Assembly (NCBI GenBank): GCA_002751075.1
Contig: NAOQ01000032.1
Span: forward strand, 146,141-166,116
Source: Ichthyophonus hoferi
Lineage: Eukaryota; Opisthokonta; Ichthyosporea; Ichthyophonida; Ichthyophonidae
Reading direction: 5' to 3'
DNA: 19,976 bases
This document shows, in pieces, positions 1 to 11,664 of this stretch; positions within the stretch are counted from its first letter, which is position 1, and every line of letters begins with the position of its first letter. The translations under genes and the position numbers were made by a program. The notes beneath the pieces are model-generated. The model ran no database searches, was not told the origin of the DNA, and saw nothing but the letters and a program-made list of their open reading frames with translations.

Positions 1-140
1 AACATCTACCTTCTGGTGTTTATAATAAATCATTTAATAAGCCACTCTGAACTTAGCATTATAACTTACCTTCTGGTGTTTATAATAAACCATTTAATAA
101 GCCACTCTGAACTTAGCATTAAAATTTACCTTCTGGTGTT
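1..140. repeat. 60-bp tandem repeat carrying a splice donor
   Basis: Bases 1-60 and 61-120 are nearly identical, differing at a few bases near the start of the unit and once near base 30. A third, partial copy runs from 121 to about 141. Each copy contains, on the minus strand, the last bases of a GRAM-gene exon and its donor (CACCAGAAG followed by gta). The copy at 121-141 holds the true exon end; the other two lie inside the following intron. More copies may lie left of the window. Confidence 0.9.
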
Positions 141-2712
141 TGGTCTGTATTTGTATAGCATTAGGAAATAGAATAGCGGTACGCATTTTTTCAATAGAAA
201 TAATGTCCTGAAACTTGAGAGTCAGCTGTGTATAGGATAATAGCATAGGATCAGTATTTCACTCCTCGAGAATTAATAATATAAAGTAACTAATTTAATC
301 ATATATAATAGCCAATTTAATAATATATAGTAACTAATTTAATAATATATAGTAGCCAATTTAATAATATATAGTAACTCATTTAAGAATATATATTAAC
401 TCATTTAATAATATATAGTAACTCATTTAATAATATATAGTAACTAATTTATTAATATATAGTAATTCAGTTAATAATATATAGTAATTCATTTAATAAT
501 ATATAGTAATTCATAATTAGTAACCAGTGCTAAAAATATATGAAAGGTTTTGATTCGGGTGGTATTGTCAGATTTCTGTGATATAGGGTCGGGTCAGGCT
601 ATATAGCATAGATCGCCTCGTTAGGACCATATTAGGGCCAAATATGACATCACTGATCACGTGAGACTAGAATGGCAATAAATAATATAATTGGTCGCTT
701 AAATCAATCTCAAACTATATCAAGATAATCTTAAAAAACTGCTGCTAAAATAGGAAAAAAAAAAAATTATCTAGGCAACAGAAACACGATTAGAATGTGA
801 TTGCATTTCACTTCTAGTTCTAATACTCTAGTGACTATATATAGCAGCCAATGTTTGGTCAGAATAGGTTTTATTATATACCCTTTCCCAATCTATCTAT
901 CAATATATAAAGAGACATGGGCTTCATTTGCCCCAATTAAAACCCGATAATGATTATGTTTTACTCCCCTCTACCAATCATAAATAAATATATGTTAGCA
1001 ACGAATAGCAAGAGAGTTTACCTAATAAAGAGTGAAAAAGAATCAGATAGATTGCTACTCTCTACCACCAATACTATCATAGTATTAATTGCAGCAACCA
1101 ATATATATGCCTATCTTTACACACATAAATACCTGTTTACATATAAAAGATGAATATATATACATAATTATACATAACCTATATATAGTAATATATAACC
1201 TATATAGGAATATATTATATATAATCGCATATACTATACTAGACAGAGAGAAAAAAAGAAAAGAGCAATCAGCCAATAAGGATTAACCTACCACAGTCTC
1301 CCAGCCAATGATATTAGAATGAAAACAACAGTAATTGGTTGTGATGTAGAGGCGACCTTGGAGTAGTATATACTGTTGGAGTGCGCAAATGTATACTATA
1401 GGATAATTGGTTAATACAAATATAATAGTGTATAGCACAGTATAATAGGATATAGTATATAGGATAGTGTATAGGATAGTATAATAGGATATAGAAGTAT
1501 ATTATAGGAAAAAGTTTTACACTAAACCATATTATATAATATAAGATTGTATTAAATAATATTATATTAAACAATCAAACATTATTAATTTGAAAACAAT
1601 GGGAAATACATAGAAATTGCAAATCCGCCTACTGATAGGACTAGACTATATTCTATTAATAGAATTAAGGTATAGTTGCCGATCGACCTAGACAAATAGC
1701 CAATCCTCTATAACTAATACTATTGGAGTAAAGTCATACATTCCACAACACTTCCTAATCTAATACTAATATTTTAATCAACAAACCTAATCACATACAT
1801 ATTTTAAACCACTAATAAGCTTTGTTACGTACCTTCAATTAACTCTTCATCTAACGGCAAACCTCTAAATATACTTTTAAAAACCTCCAATGAATCGCTA
1901 ACACTAATACGTTGGCTTTCATTATAATCACTACTATTGGTGATACTTTGCATGCTTTCGCTATCGTTCTCCTTAATGGTCTCACTAAGCTGGTCACTGG
2001 TGGATGAAGCAGTTATATGATTAATAGATCCATTCATTTGATAGGAATATATACTGGCCGGAGTGCTGGTCTCTGGCACTTCGCCATTGGCTGTATCCTG
2101 GAGGAAAGGGAGTACGATTGGCTAGGTTAAAAAGAGATAAAAAATAAAACCGATAAATACGGGTATACTATAGGTAGAATCAAGCACTAAAAATTGTGAT
2201 TTTAAATTATCCTAAGTAGGAAGTTATAAATTTTAAAATAGAAATAATCGACACACCGCGGATGGATATCATATATATATATATGAAAAACACTTATCAA
2301 AATAATGTAATGCAAGTATGTAAATAATATAATATATCAACAAGGTGTTATATTATATCTACACAATATACTATGTGCACCCTATAGCATATTAAATTAA
2401 GGCCATACATATTACATATACTTGTATTTATTAATACTATTAACAAAAAGATACATAGGTTTAGTTCCAAGGACAAATTTATTCACTTGCCATTTAAGAA
2501 TGTTTATTTCTAAATTTCTAACTTGGATAATAATTATAAAAATTTGCTTTTATGTATTAACTTAAACACTAATTCCCACTAAGGGCCCTTTATTAAAATG
2601 GCTATATATAGGTAATCCATATCACGTCCAACCCCCCTACCACACTATGGAACGACTCAAGTGATAATTGCGGAGCGGGGTCCGGCAAAGACATGGTGTC
2701 AGATGATGTCAT
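130..2712 (-). CDS. GRAM-domain protein, 5' part (gene runs off the left edge)
   Basis: Four coding exons read on the minus strand: 2712-2641, 2097-1833, 1395-1292 and 225-130, giving 179 residues before the window ends. Codon phases agree at each junction (0, 1, 0), and donors are gtaggg, gtacgt, gtaggt and gtaaat. The start is the first ATG after an in-frame TAA; a second in-frame ATG lies six codons on. Residues 25-92 are a Ser/Asn/Glu-rich, probably disordered region. The GRAM domain begins near residue 93: FKSIFRGLP, DEELIEVYICALQ, ILLQGRLYI, then CFHSNIIGWET (136-146) and IEKMRTAILFPNAIQI (158-173), all hallmark positions. In this family the domain binds membrane lipid or sterol, often followed by a VASt/ASTER domain and a membrane anchor at ER contact sites; none of that part is visible. 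The GRAM assignment is strong; the Lam/Aster/VAD1 subgroup is inferred. Exon 1 is the least certain. Introns hold a 22-bp array and tataggatag-like repeats (about 1435-1510). Confidence 0.85.
271..520. repeat. 22-bp AT-rich tandem array
   Basis: About eleven copies of a 22-base unit, close to atttaataatatatagtaac plus two bases, with scattered substitutions (tagc, taac and taat variants). The array lies in the third intron of the GRAM gene and ends about 45 bases upstream of that intron's acceptor on the minus strand. It looks like a minisatellite. Confidence 0.9.
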
Positions 2713-3019
2713 AAATGGGCCTGTTGTCCATTAACCCTAATTAATGAGAGCACTGACTACTGGTCCAATCTAACCATAATTGGAGTTGGAACATTGCTCC
2801 TTAATGTTTTAAATGCATATTTCTTTAATTGTTAACGGGTAGGATAGTAGTTAATTAGTAATTAGTGTAAGCGCTCTATAACTGGCTCATTGTTAATTAT
2901 ACAATTGGTTTATTTGGTGTTGTATTTTCATTGGGTTAGAGAATTAAATCGCATTTTATAAGAGAAACAAATAAACACTTTTGTTAAACTATCAGCAACA
3001 GAACAATCTGCATAAATAA

Positions 3020-3079
<60 letters not shown>
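3020..3079. repeat. (AAT)20 microsatellite
   Basis: Twenty uninterrupted AAT units, followed after GCT by a few more. It lies about 300 bases upstream of the GRAM gene's start codon. A perfect array of this length is likely to vary in length between individuals. Confidence 0.95.
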
Positions 3080-3080
<1 letters not shown>

Positions 3081-3424
3081 CTAATAATAATATAAGTATA
3101 CGTAATTATCCTAGTTAACATCCTTATCTCTGTTATTATCTAAATCTTCAACTTACATTATTTTATCATTTATATATATATACTATTTATCTTACTATAA
3201 CCATGCGGTGTTACCCATGTAAATATAAAGGAATAATTTAACTAATATCTTAGCCATTCAGGCGACTTTATTATATCTCCTTAATAAAAAACAAATTAAA
3301 CAACCAATTAAAGCATTAATATATTTTATAAGTGTATATGTATATACATGCACACACATGTCTACCAACATACATATATATATATAGATGAATAACTACA
3401 TAAAAACATAGAAGCATCTATGTA

Positions 3425-3452
3425 AACATACATACATACATACATACATACA
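3425..3452. repeat. (CATA)n microsatellite
   Basis: About six to seven CATA units in a broader stretch (about 3330-3600) of CATA, TATA and CACA repeats. The 62-codon minus-strand open frame over it is only the translation of these repeats. Confidence 0.85.
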
Positions 3453-5420
3453 CATATATAAGCATATATGCATATAAGCATACTACTCTAGAGCTAAGGC
3501 AAATATATATGTACAAAGTAATTTTATGACTACTGTGTATATGTATGCATAGGTATGTATACGGATATACACTTGTTTTTGTATATATCTGTGTATATGC
3601 TACCATATTTATAAAAGATACAAGGATTGTAGTTGTTTCTATACACTATTATGGTTGATTCGACCATACTTATAGGACTATTTGTGTAAGTATTTTATCA
3701 TACTCATACATCATTGTCATATACTCATGCTTTTTTCCAACAATGAAACAAATGAATATATATATATATATATATCTGTACACTTATTTGAAAAATTTGA
3801 GTTCATGATAAAACAAAATACCCAAATATTATATATAATGTTGTATCTAAAAGTGCACATATAACACATGAATATATGAAAACCTACATATATACATACA
3901 TACATATACACACACAGCTATATGACTACAGGAAGAACAAGCTCAACGCTGAATAACTAAAAATACACTAAGGACAATGTAAAGCATAACTCACTTGAAG
4001 AAGAAAATATAATCACTTGAAGAGAAATGTGTTACTAAATTTGACTCTAACTCAACCAATATTATGTTATTAAAGCAATAACTGTGAAATAAATATTACT
4101 ACCTATATATATAGATGGATAGACAGATATATTAATTTTTAAAATAATATGTAAGCAATAACTATGTACAATGAATATTATGTTAAAATATAGTACAAAA
4201 AATATATAATATAGTAATTAGTAATTCTACATACATACATAAATATTTATTTGATTGTACAGTATAATTAATAATAAAATATTAATTGTATAACAAGATC
4301 GTCTAATGAAACTTTTTCAGAATTCCACAAATTATATATCACCAATAATACATCAGAGTTAAAATATTTGCGTAATAGCTCACAGCGTACGATTATCTTG
4401 TCGAATTATATATAAGGTTAATTTTATGCATAGGAACAAGACATTGCTTTTAGTGCATTTGGACATATTAAAAGTATTAACATTGCCTATATTTTTTAAT
4501 AATATTTTTTAAGTTATAAGTAAATAAGGTTTTATATAAACGCTTAACAGTAAAATAATAATAATGATTTTCAATATAAAAGCAGGCTCATCATCATACA
4601 ATTGATTATTTAATGGTGTAGATTAAAATATATATCTGCCCAATGAAAGAGTCCTAGTTTATCATGAGATCTATCGTGTAATACTATTGGTATGCAATTT
4701 TTTTGTTCGCCAATACCTCTTTTGAAACTCTGCCGTTTTTTATGTTGCATTTCTGGAAAATCAAGAATTATAATGCTAAACATGCTATAGCAGAGTTATC
4801 AAAACTGTTAATTGCAACTAATTGCCAAACACACACTGTAATTAAGTTAAAAATAAATAAATATAAGATAATGAAAGAAAATTAATCAACTATTAGTTTA
4901 CAATTGGTTAGTAATTAATATTACGTAATTCACAACCCACGTTGATTCAATATAATCCCAGAACTATAGCCTATTTAAAAACCAAACAGATCTACCCTAA
5001 TGAACTTTATAGGAACAGTCATATGTTATATAGTATAGTATGGTATGGGGTTGAGTGTGAAAATATGCTTCAAGTTTTGAAATGAGCCACGTTATTAGAT
5101 ATTTGTCAACAGGTTTTCGTATTTCAGAATCTTACATGGTTTATGAGTTGCTGTGACCTCACAGGATATGTTATAATACGTTATTACTATTTTTAAAAGA
5201 TAACTTTTTAGCCTAGTAGTTGCAGTGTATTCCTGTCATGTTTTCTGAGCTTACTTTGACATGAAGTGTTACTAAAGTAGCCCACGTTTGATAATAGAGT
5301 ATGTTAAAGAGAATTTTTAAGAATAGTAGTTGTGGTCAAATATAACTACATATACAGCGTGGGTAAAGCAACCATTATTTATAATAATCTAAAGAATTAA
5401 TTAATTCATGCTAGGCTCTG

Positions 5421-5610
5421 AATATTATGCATATAACATGCCATATTTAGAAAGTATAATAAATTTCTATCTGAGACAGATTGAGGATTCTTGATTCTGC
5501 AGTGATACTGAATAAAAGCTATACAGTTTTTTTTTCCTCTAAATTTTCTTCTTGCCATAGTCGGCTGCCAATCTAAAGATGGGTAAAATAATTGATACAC
5601 AGGCTGGGAT
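5421..5610 (+). repeat. Dispersed repeat, copy 1
   Basis: About 190 bases that align with 18443-18630 in the same orientation and with 8250-8395 inverted. The best-matching 80 bases (from tatttagaaagtata to aagctata) differ from copy 2 at roughly 13 positions by hand count, so about 84% identical. No terminal inverted repeats or target-site duplications were seen. On the minus strand this copy and copy 2 can be read in equivalent open frames with similar residues (IAFxQYH, VSD, LYFLN), so the source may once have been coding. Family unknown. Confidence 0.75.
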
Positions 5611-6297
5611 CTACAACAACTTATTCCATTTTTAGTTTATTTATAGTCATTAGTCTAGGTCCAAAGCAATTCAAATTGCCTGTCCGGACCGGAATTATTA
5701 TTCTAATGGTATTGGATTACTCTGTTAAATGTACCTACATACCCAGCATTGATGAAACACAGTTCTATTCTTCATTAATTAATTACTTAAGCATAGCATA
5801 TTGATAATTTTGCTTAATTAATTAATTACTAATTAGAATATCAATTAATCTACGTAGAGTATAATATATTTAAAAGGTAAAAAATGGTTCTGTTTGGTTT
5901 GTGCAAGGACCCTCTTCTTATTTTTTGGCAGTTGAACTCAATATGCTTCTTTTGCCTTTATTTATTTATCTACTTGCAATTGCAGCTGCCAGGCAAAATT
6001 AGTTAAGATCATAACTAAAATACAGCGAGATAATAACTACATAGCCTGGAATTGACTTATTCCAAGGAAATAACTTATATATTCTTATATAAAGATGAAT
6101 TTTAGTTGGTGCAGGAACCTTATTTATTGTTCGACATGTTCTGAGCAGTATTTATAGTATTGACGTATGGATAGATTGCATAATAGCAATAGGGTTAGAA
6201 TCACTGAGTGTAGTGCTTTCGCATTTTTCCGTTAGAATGTCTATTACTATATTTTATTAAATTATACATTGCATTGTACTATATTAAAACAACAACA

Positions 6298-6409
6298 ACA
6301 AATAATAATAATAATAATAATTGTCATAACAGCTATAACAATATTAACAATAATACGCAATAACTGCAATAATAATATTAATTAATTAATTAATTAATTA
6401 ACTAATTAA
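6298..6409. repeat. AAC/AAT and ATTA microsatellites
   Basis: A short AAC run passes into about seven AAT units (6300-6321). An ATTA run of about six units follows at 6377-6400. Both lie just upstream of the probable 5' untranslated exon of the methyltransferase. Confidence 0.85.
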
Positions 6410-6454
6410 TAATAACCAAATAACAATAAACTAATAACTGATAACACCGGTTCC

Positions 6455-6469
6455 ACCTCCTTTTAACAG
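6455..6469 (+). promoter_or_regulatory. 3' splice site ahead of the methyltransferase start (5' UTR intron)
   Basis: A C/T-rich run ends in cctccttttaacag at 6469, a textbook acceptor, 54 bases before the start ATG. The sequence after it opens with two in-frame TAA codons, so this would begin an untranslated exon segment rather than extend the protein. The upstream exon was not identified. Confidence 0.5.
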
Positions 6470-6523
6470 TAATAAAACGTGAAAGTGAAAATAAATAAGA
6501 AAAGAATATCAAACAACAGGAAC

Positions 6524-7591
6524 ATGGTTCCACCCTCCTCCAACTTTGCCGTTCCTTTTGCACGTACTCCACAAAGGTTGGTCCAACGCGCAGTGTCTCT
6601 CCTTGCTCTCCAAGCAGACGATGTGTTGCTGGACATGGGGTGTGGTGATGGGATTATCCTTGAGGCTGCTGCCTCCTCTAAGTGTTTCCTGGTTGGGATT
6701 GAAGCCGATGCACAGTTAGCAGATAAAGCGCGTGAAAAACTGCAGGCATGTTGAATATTTTATTTACATAGTTTGATGAATAGTTTTACGAGAAATGAAT
6801 TCAGTTGTTGTAGTATGTAGGCACACAAGTACTTATACTTAAACATACACACGTAAAATATATAAAGGACTTGAAAATAAATATATATGTATATACATGT
6901 AGTTATATATACATGCGCTATAGTTTTTGCAAACAGCTTCATGTATATGCTTATGTTTATTTATATGTTTATATTTGGAAGTATATATATGTCTATACTT
7001 ATTAATATGCTAACACATTTTGCTACACCTGCACACCTACACACAGCTATATAACTGGGTATTTATCTATATGTATACCAACACGTCAATACTATCTTGC
7101 ACACTGTCATACTATCATACATACATACTGTCATACATACATACCATCCACATACGCTCATGCATACTATCCTACATACTATCCTGCAGGCTGTCATATA
7201 TACACACATACTATTATATATCCTCTCCTAAATACTATCTCATGTACTGTCATACTCTTATACACACTATCCTATATACTATCACACATACTATCATAAT
7301 CCCATATATATATAGTTATGTGCAGAAGGACGAAACAAGATTGTAGTTGCTGACTTCTTCTCCTTTGATAACACCCTGTTAAATTCAACTGCAATAGTTT
7401 TATTTCTAATGCCAAAGATTTTACTACGTCTAAAAGGAATACTCCGTGATTGGTTGAAAGGGGGAGAGGGAAGGAGGTTGGTAAGTATCTTATATGAGAT
7501 AGAAGGATGGAGGGAGGCGGAGAAAAGGGAGGAGGGGGAGGATGGGGAATTGATTTATTACTATGATAGTAATAGTTGTGATACGTTGTAA
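6524..7591 (+). CDS. Class I SAM-dependent methyltransferase, two exons
   Basis: Exons 6524-6745 and 7316-7591 encode 165 residues. N-terminal PFARTPQ (11-17) precedes motif I, VLLDMGCGDG (34-43), which binds S-adenosylmethionine; GIEAD (58-62) carries the acidic residue contacting the ribose. Exon 2 supplies IVVADFF (83-89), the LFLMP strand (103-107), KILLRLKGIL, then RRLVS and EIEGW, and ends with DGELIYYY before the tail. This order matches small methyltransferases related to the FAM173/ATPSCKMT protein-lysine methyltransferases and their prokaryotic relatives; the target is unknown. Exon 2 stays open to its stop, and the family's C-terminal strands are encoded after the donor-like gtaagt at 7481, so that site is not used. 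The ATG at 6524 (aggaacATGG) is the only suitable start; the frame also opens at 6479, but only with GTG. The intron must use a GC donor. No membrane segment is seen. Confidence 0.85.
6746..7315 (+). other. Probable GC-AG intron of the methyltransferase gene
   Basis: The exon ends CTGCAG and the intron begins gcatgt, which is the local donor gtatgt with C for T; it ends atatatatag. This junction keeps phase 0 and gives the expected helix-to-strand spacing (AREKLQ joined to LCAEGRNKIVV). No GT nearby works: gttgaa joined to the alternative acceptor at 7325 creates a stop, and gtgaaa removes the helix. Length 570 bases. Confidence 0.7.
7085..7310 (+). repeat. Degenerate CATACTATC-type tandem repeats
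   Basis: Loose repetition of catactatc, catactgtc and catacata words fills the second half of the methyltransferase intron up to the acceptor. The 108-codon open frame at 7020-7346 (rich in Tyr, Ile, His and Thr) is a by-product of this repeat and overlaps the real exon in another frame. Confidence 0.75.
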
Positions 7592-8249
7592 TGATAATAA
7601 TTGTAATATATTATAAGGATAATACTGATAATCATAGTAACAAATGTATCCATTGGAATACATTTTGATAATTATAATCAACTATTAACTTTAATTTAGT
7701 TTAATGATAGGGTCTATTATTTAGAAAATGTCTTGCCCCCTTAGCAATGCATTATAAACCCATGTTGACCTGGTCAATTTTTGGAAGTTGTTGGAGCGTA
7801 CTTGGAAATTTGTGTTGCAACTCAGCATTTTCCTACCCATTTATTTGCAGTAATAATATATAGGCATTGTTAAAAGATTATTTGTTTTGCACTCATCACA
7901 ATAACAAAATACTATTATGGTGGTTGTCCAACTATATCATCGTAGGTTGGGTTGTACAATGGTTACAACCTTCTGTAATTATTATTAAAGGTTGTGGCAT
8001 TTTTCAGTTTTATTGCCTATGGTTTGAATCTACTGGTATGTCTTTGGCAATAATCAAAAAGATTATCTATTTGTTATGCCATTTATGTATAATGATAATA
8101 GCATCAAACATAAAACATTATATCTTTAAATCTATATTAGATAGAGAGCTGATGGAAAGGTAGTTGATTACCATGACAACGGAGATAGTAGGCATGATAT
8201 ATTACAAGGATAATAACTGTCAATGCCAGTATGCATAGTTATTATCTTA

Positions 8250-8395
8250 CTGTGTTTTAGAGATTATGTCGCCCATTATGGATGGTAGCCATAATTGCAA
8301 GCGGAAAATTCAATTAAGACAAAAGAACTATTTTCAGTATAGCTGCATAATAACAGACAAGGATCCTTTTATACTTTCTAAATACTGCATACAAT
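8250..8395 (-). repeat. Dispersed repeat, copy 3 (inverted, diverged)
   Basis: Read on the minus strand, this begins with a block like tatttagaaagtataaaa and continues through tatactgaaaata, aattttccgcttgcaa, ccataatggg and aaaacacag. These come in the same order as the blocks of the other two copies, with shorter spacing in the first half. It is the most diverged copy, and its ends are approximate. Confidence 0.5.
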
Positions 8396-9564
8396 AGATA
8401 TAGACTACTTGATCATATAATTTTCAGTTACTTAAAAAAAGCTTATTACTGGTCCATTTTAAAAATAATTAATCAAGTAAAAGTATCTTTCACCCATGGT
8501 GTGTAAGTAGTTGCAATCGACACTAACAGAGAGCTAGACACGGAGATATATGAGCATACAATATGCACACAGGGATACACCATGACATAATAGGCATATT
8601 TATCTTAATAAATTTTTCAATTACCATGATTGACCTTTGGTGGTTTGGCATTTTAGCAGCATATCTGATCCCCCTTCTGGCTATAATTCTGTACTACCGT
8701 CTTGATTATTATAATAATTACATGGGTTTTGATATCTTGGGTTGAGAGTAATAAAAGCAATGAATAAGTATACTAATAGTAGTGGCATCTATGAATTATA
8801 AGATAGTAGCTATTTTGTTGTATTATCTCTGGTGTCGGCTAAAAGCAGTTGTGGTGTACCATATTAATAGTAATATATTGGTATATATATGCTACAAGTT
8901 GGTGTGGTGTGGTATATTAGATATTTCATAATGCGAACGGATATAAGAAAATAAATTTTAAAATGTGTATTTTAAACATCTAAATAATAAGCATTACTGC
9001 GACGTGCAATGTAAAATAAAACAAGAGCAAAATAATGTGATGAGTTTGATTTTTTAAAATAAGATTTAACAAGTAAATTATTAATCTATCTTTTATAGAT
9101 AAAGAATGAGTGACCTATAAATTGTCATACCGGCAATCCGTGATGGCAATGATTTTATTTTGTATATATTACCTCTATATTATATACTATAGCTTAATAT
9201 ATTGATCAGCATTTAGTTAAGTACATGTCCTTGGGTTTCAATGGTTTATAAAGATATACATATATATGGTCAGGTTCAAGTCAAGGTTTACATGTACTAC
9301 AACTATTGGATCATTTACATAAGTATATACTAGGGAAGATCACAATCAATTGGTTTAGGTATACGCCTATTTCGTATGTACTAATTAAACTGCCTAATAA
9401 TGTTACTGATTTAATCGAAACTGTCATGTATTAGGTTTATCCTATGGGGAAGACCGCTGAGTTACTAGGGTTCCTATAAGATCTTGATTTACTGATCTGA
9501 TTAAGTGCCTTCAATCTAACTTTAGTGCTAATTTGTTTGCCATGTGTATGTAAATAAAATATAA

Positions 9565-9621
9565 ATGGACCTACTGACACGGGACGTCCGGCAAGGGTTT
9601 AATGTCTCTTCTAAATTTTAG
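9565..9621. other. GC-rich coding-like island
   Basis: A short G+C-rich segment in AT-rich spacer. On the plus strand it gives an 18-codon frame from an ATG (MDLLTRDVRQG...). On the minus strand, 9610-9575 is bounded by an acceptor-like aaatttag and a strong gtaggt donor, and reads RDIKPLPDVPC. It may be a small exon of an unidentified gene on either strand; I could not connect it to another exon. Confidence 0.25.
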
Positions 9622-11664
9622 ATTGCTTGTTAAAAGCAATTAGGATTGTTACTCCCTCTGATTAGAGAGGTGGGATTATTTAAAAAGCTATAAACGACAA
9701 GACACAAACCAATAAGCATGAAAGCACTACGGTGTGTTTAACCAGTGAGTAATATGACATTAAATGATTGAAAAAAAAAACTTCAGTTTTTTGATGAAAA
9801 CTCATATGCAAGTAAATAAAGTAAAATAAATTTAAACAATAGTAGCATTAATCATGTGATATTTAGTATTGAAATAATATACAACAGACTATCAAAATAA
9901 TGTTAACGTGGTGGTATTGACGCATACACGTGAAATATGCATACAATCTATACACATTTTCAAACACTTGTTTTCTTTTACCTTTTGTATATATTTATAT
10001 GGGAATCACACAATGACACGGGATACATCACATAAATTGCCATAAGCAAATGGTTAGTTCAGGGATTATTTTACTGGAAAAAGCACGCACTTTCAGCATT
10101 GGCTTTAATCTATCTATGGACCAATCATCATAAATAATTATGACGCCATAACAATTAAATGTGTCTTAGGTAGGATGCCTAATCAATAGGTTATCTTATA
10201 TATGCTCCCAACACATGCCATCTGATATTACAATAATAAAAATCATCATTAAAGAAATAATGTTGAGCCGACCATTGCATGACGATACTTATTCATATAT
10301 TTCAGCAATCTATTAATCGCAGTAGTGATATGGTATTTGCCATATTATTGGCTTAAACGGCATCAATAACTTCACATGCATATTAGCTTGTGGGGATTAC
10401 CATTTTAAGTGAAACTCTCCCTAAAGTTCTACGATTTACTAACATAAAACACATGTTAATGCTAGATTATTTCCAAAAGTAATCAATACCATAATTGTAT
10501 CAATATATTTAAAGAAAGGCCATTAGTGGTAATAAAAATCAATAACAATTGCATAATATAAGGCCTCACAGCTTAATTACAAAAATCAGAACTGTAAATT
10601 AACAACTAAATCAATATTTGCAGCAGAAAACCAAACCCCATGAAGTAATTGATATATAAATATATACGTCATGCACAAGGAAAAAAGTAACCACCTCCTT
10701 TCCTACGCATACATGAACCATATATAGTGGTTCCTCGCCATGAGATATTATATCATCATTATCAATGCTCATTCTAGATGCTGATGTATGTTGTATTTAC
10801 CAATCAAGAACGTCACAATTTATTGTAAATTTACTAATCAATCTAAACAAAGCTTTGAAACCAATAGAAAGGAAATATCATCGCTATATATATCCGGTGG
10901 ATGATTCGCTAATTTTGGTTTTATCTTCTTTAGGCGATTTTTTTTTGTGCAAAGTAATTATATGCATATTTTAAAGGTGGGTATTAGTTTTTACTCAATA
11001 TTTTACCTAACCCCTACTGGAATTTTACTCCATCTATACATCTTTTTTTATTCTAGTTCTACTTGTACTTATTTTTATTTCTCCATACAATCATATAATC
11101 TATATATTTCTATGTTGATTTATCCTTGCAAGACCACTGCTCTTATTAGCTTGTTTGTTGAGCCGGTTAAAATATTATTTAAAACAATAATCTGATTGCT
11201 TCAATAAAATTGAGCCAGCAATAATTCATTCTATAAAAGCTCTCCTCTTATTCACTATACTCATACTTTCATATATTTTTTTTTGTGAAGGTAGTTTCTT
11301 CATTTATGTTCTTTGTTTTATTGGTGTGTTTAGCAGCTTATTTTGTATGCCTGCATCAATTATACTAAACACGACTACCGTTGGATTTTACGGGCATGCT
11401 TTTATTCACTGAGAACAATAATACATCACTGTACCATATATGCAATACGGTAGATGCTGACACCGACATTAATACTATGGCACATAGTTGTACTTGAATA
11501 TAATATAATACAAAACATAATACACTTTACTACACTGTATCAACACACTTGTGCGTGTTCTTGTTTTTAAACTTTTTACTACTTTTTCCTTCCTAATAAT
11601 AAGCCCACTGTATTAAGATTTCTTCACATCTTAACACATGACCAGCTGTAGTAAATTTTCTTCC

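Larger units (their letters stand above)
2713..6469. other. Divergent intergenic spacer
   Basis: About 3.8 kb between the GRAM gene start (minus) and the probable 5' untranslated exon of the methyltransferase (plus). It is AT-rich, with microsatellites near 3020, 3425 and 6298 and one dispersed-repeat copy at 5421-5610. Both promoters should lie here, but I cannot pick out a reliable core promoter against the TA-rich background. Open frames of 60-70 codons (for example 4703-4885 and 5592-5804) have no recognisable motifs and are within chance for this base composition. Confidence 0.6.

Noticed and set aside
3418-3606. 62-codon minus-strand Tyr/Ile/Cys-rich frame
   Set aside because: It is produced by CATA and TATA microsatellites.
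5884-6006. 40-codon frame (MVLFGLCKDP...) with a good start context and a possible membrane segment
   Set aside because: It is isolated, short, has no homology I recognise and no donor or acceptor linking it to the methyltransferase; chance is likely.
7481-7486. Donor-like gtaagt inside methyltransferase exon 2
   Set aside because: The frame stays open to 7591 and the residues after it (VS, EIEGW, DGELIYYY) match the family's C-terminal strands, so reading straight through is better supported.
7867-8163. 98-codon plus-strand open frame
   Set aside because: No family motif, a Trp/Ile/Leu-rich chance-like composition, no clear start context, and no splice-site partner.
9255-9300. ggttcaagtcaagg resembling a tRNA T-arm or B box
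   Set aside because: The flanking bases do not pair as a T stem, and no acceptor stem or anticodon arm can be drawn upstream.
10765-11412. Three overlapping hydrophobic open frames in a T-rich stretch
   Set aside because: They are in different frames and the region is strongly T-rich on the plus strand, which suppresses stop codons. No motif or domain was recognised. Frames of this length are expected by chance at this GC content.
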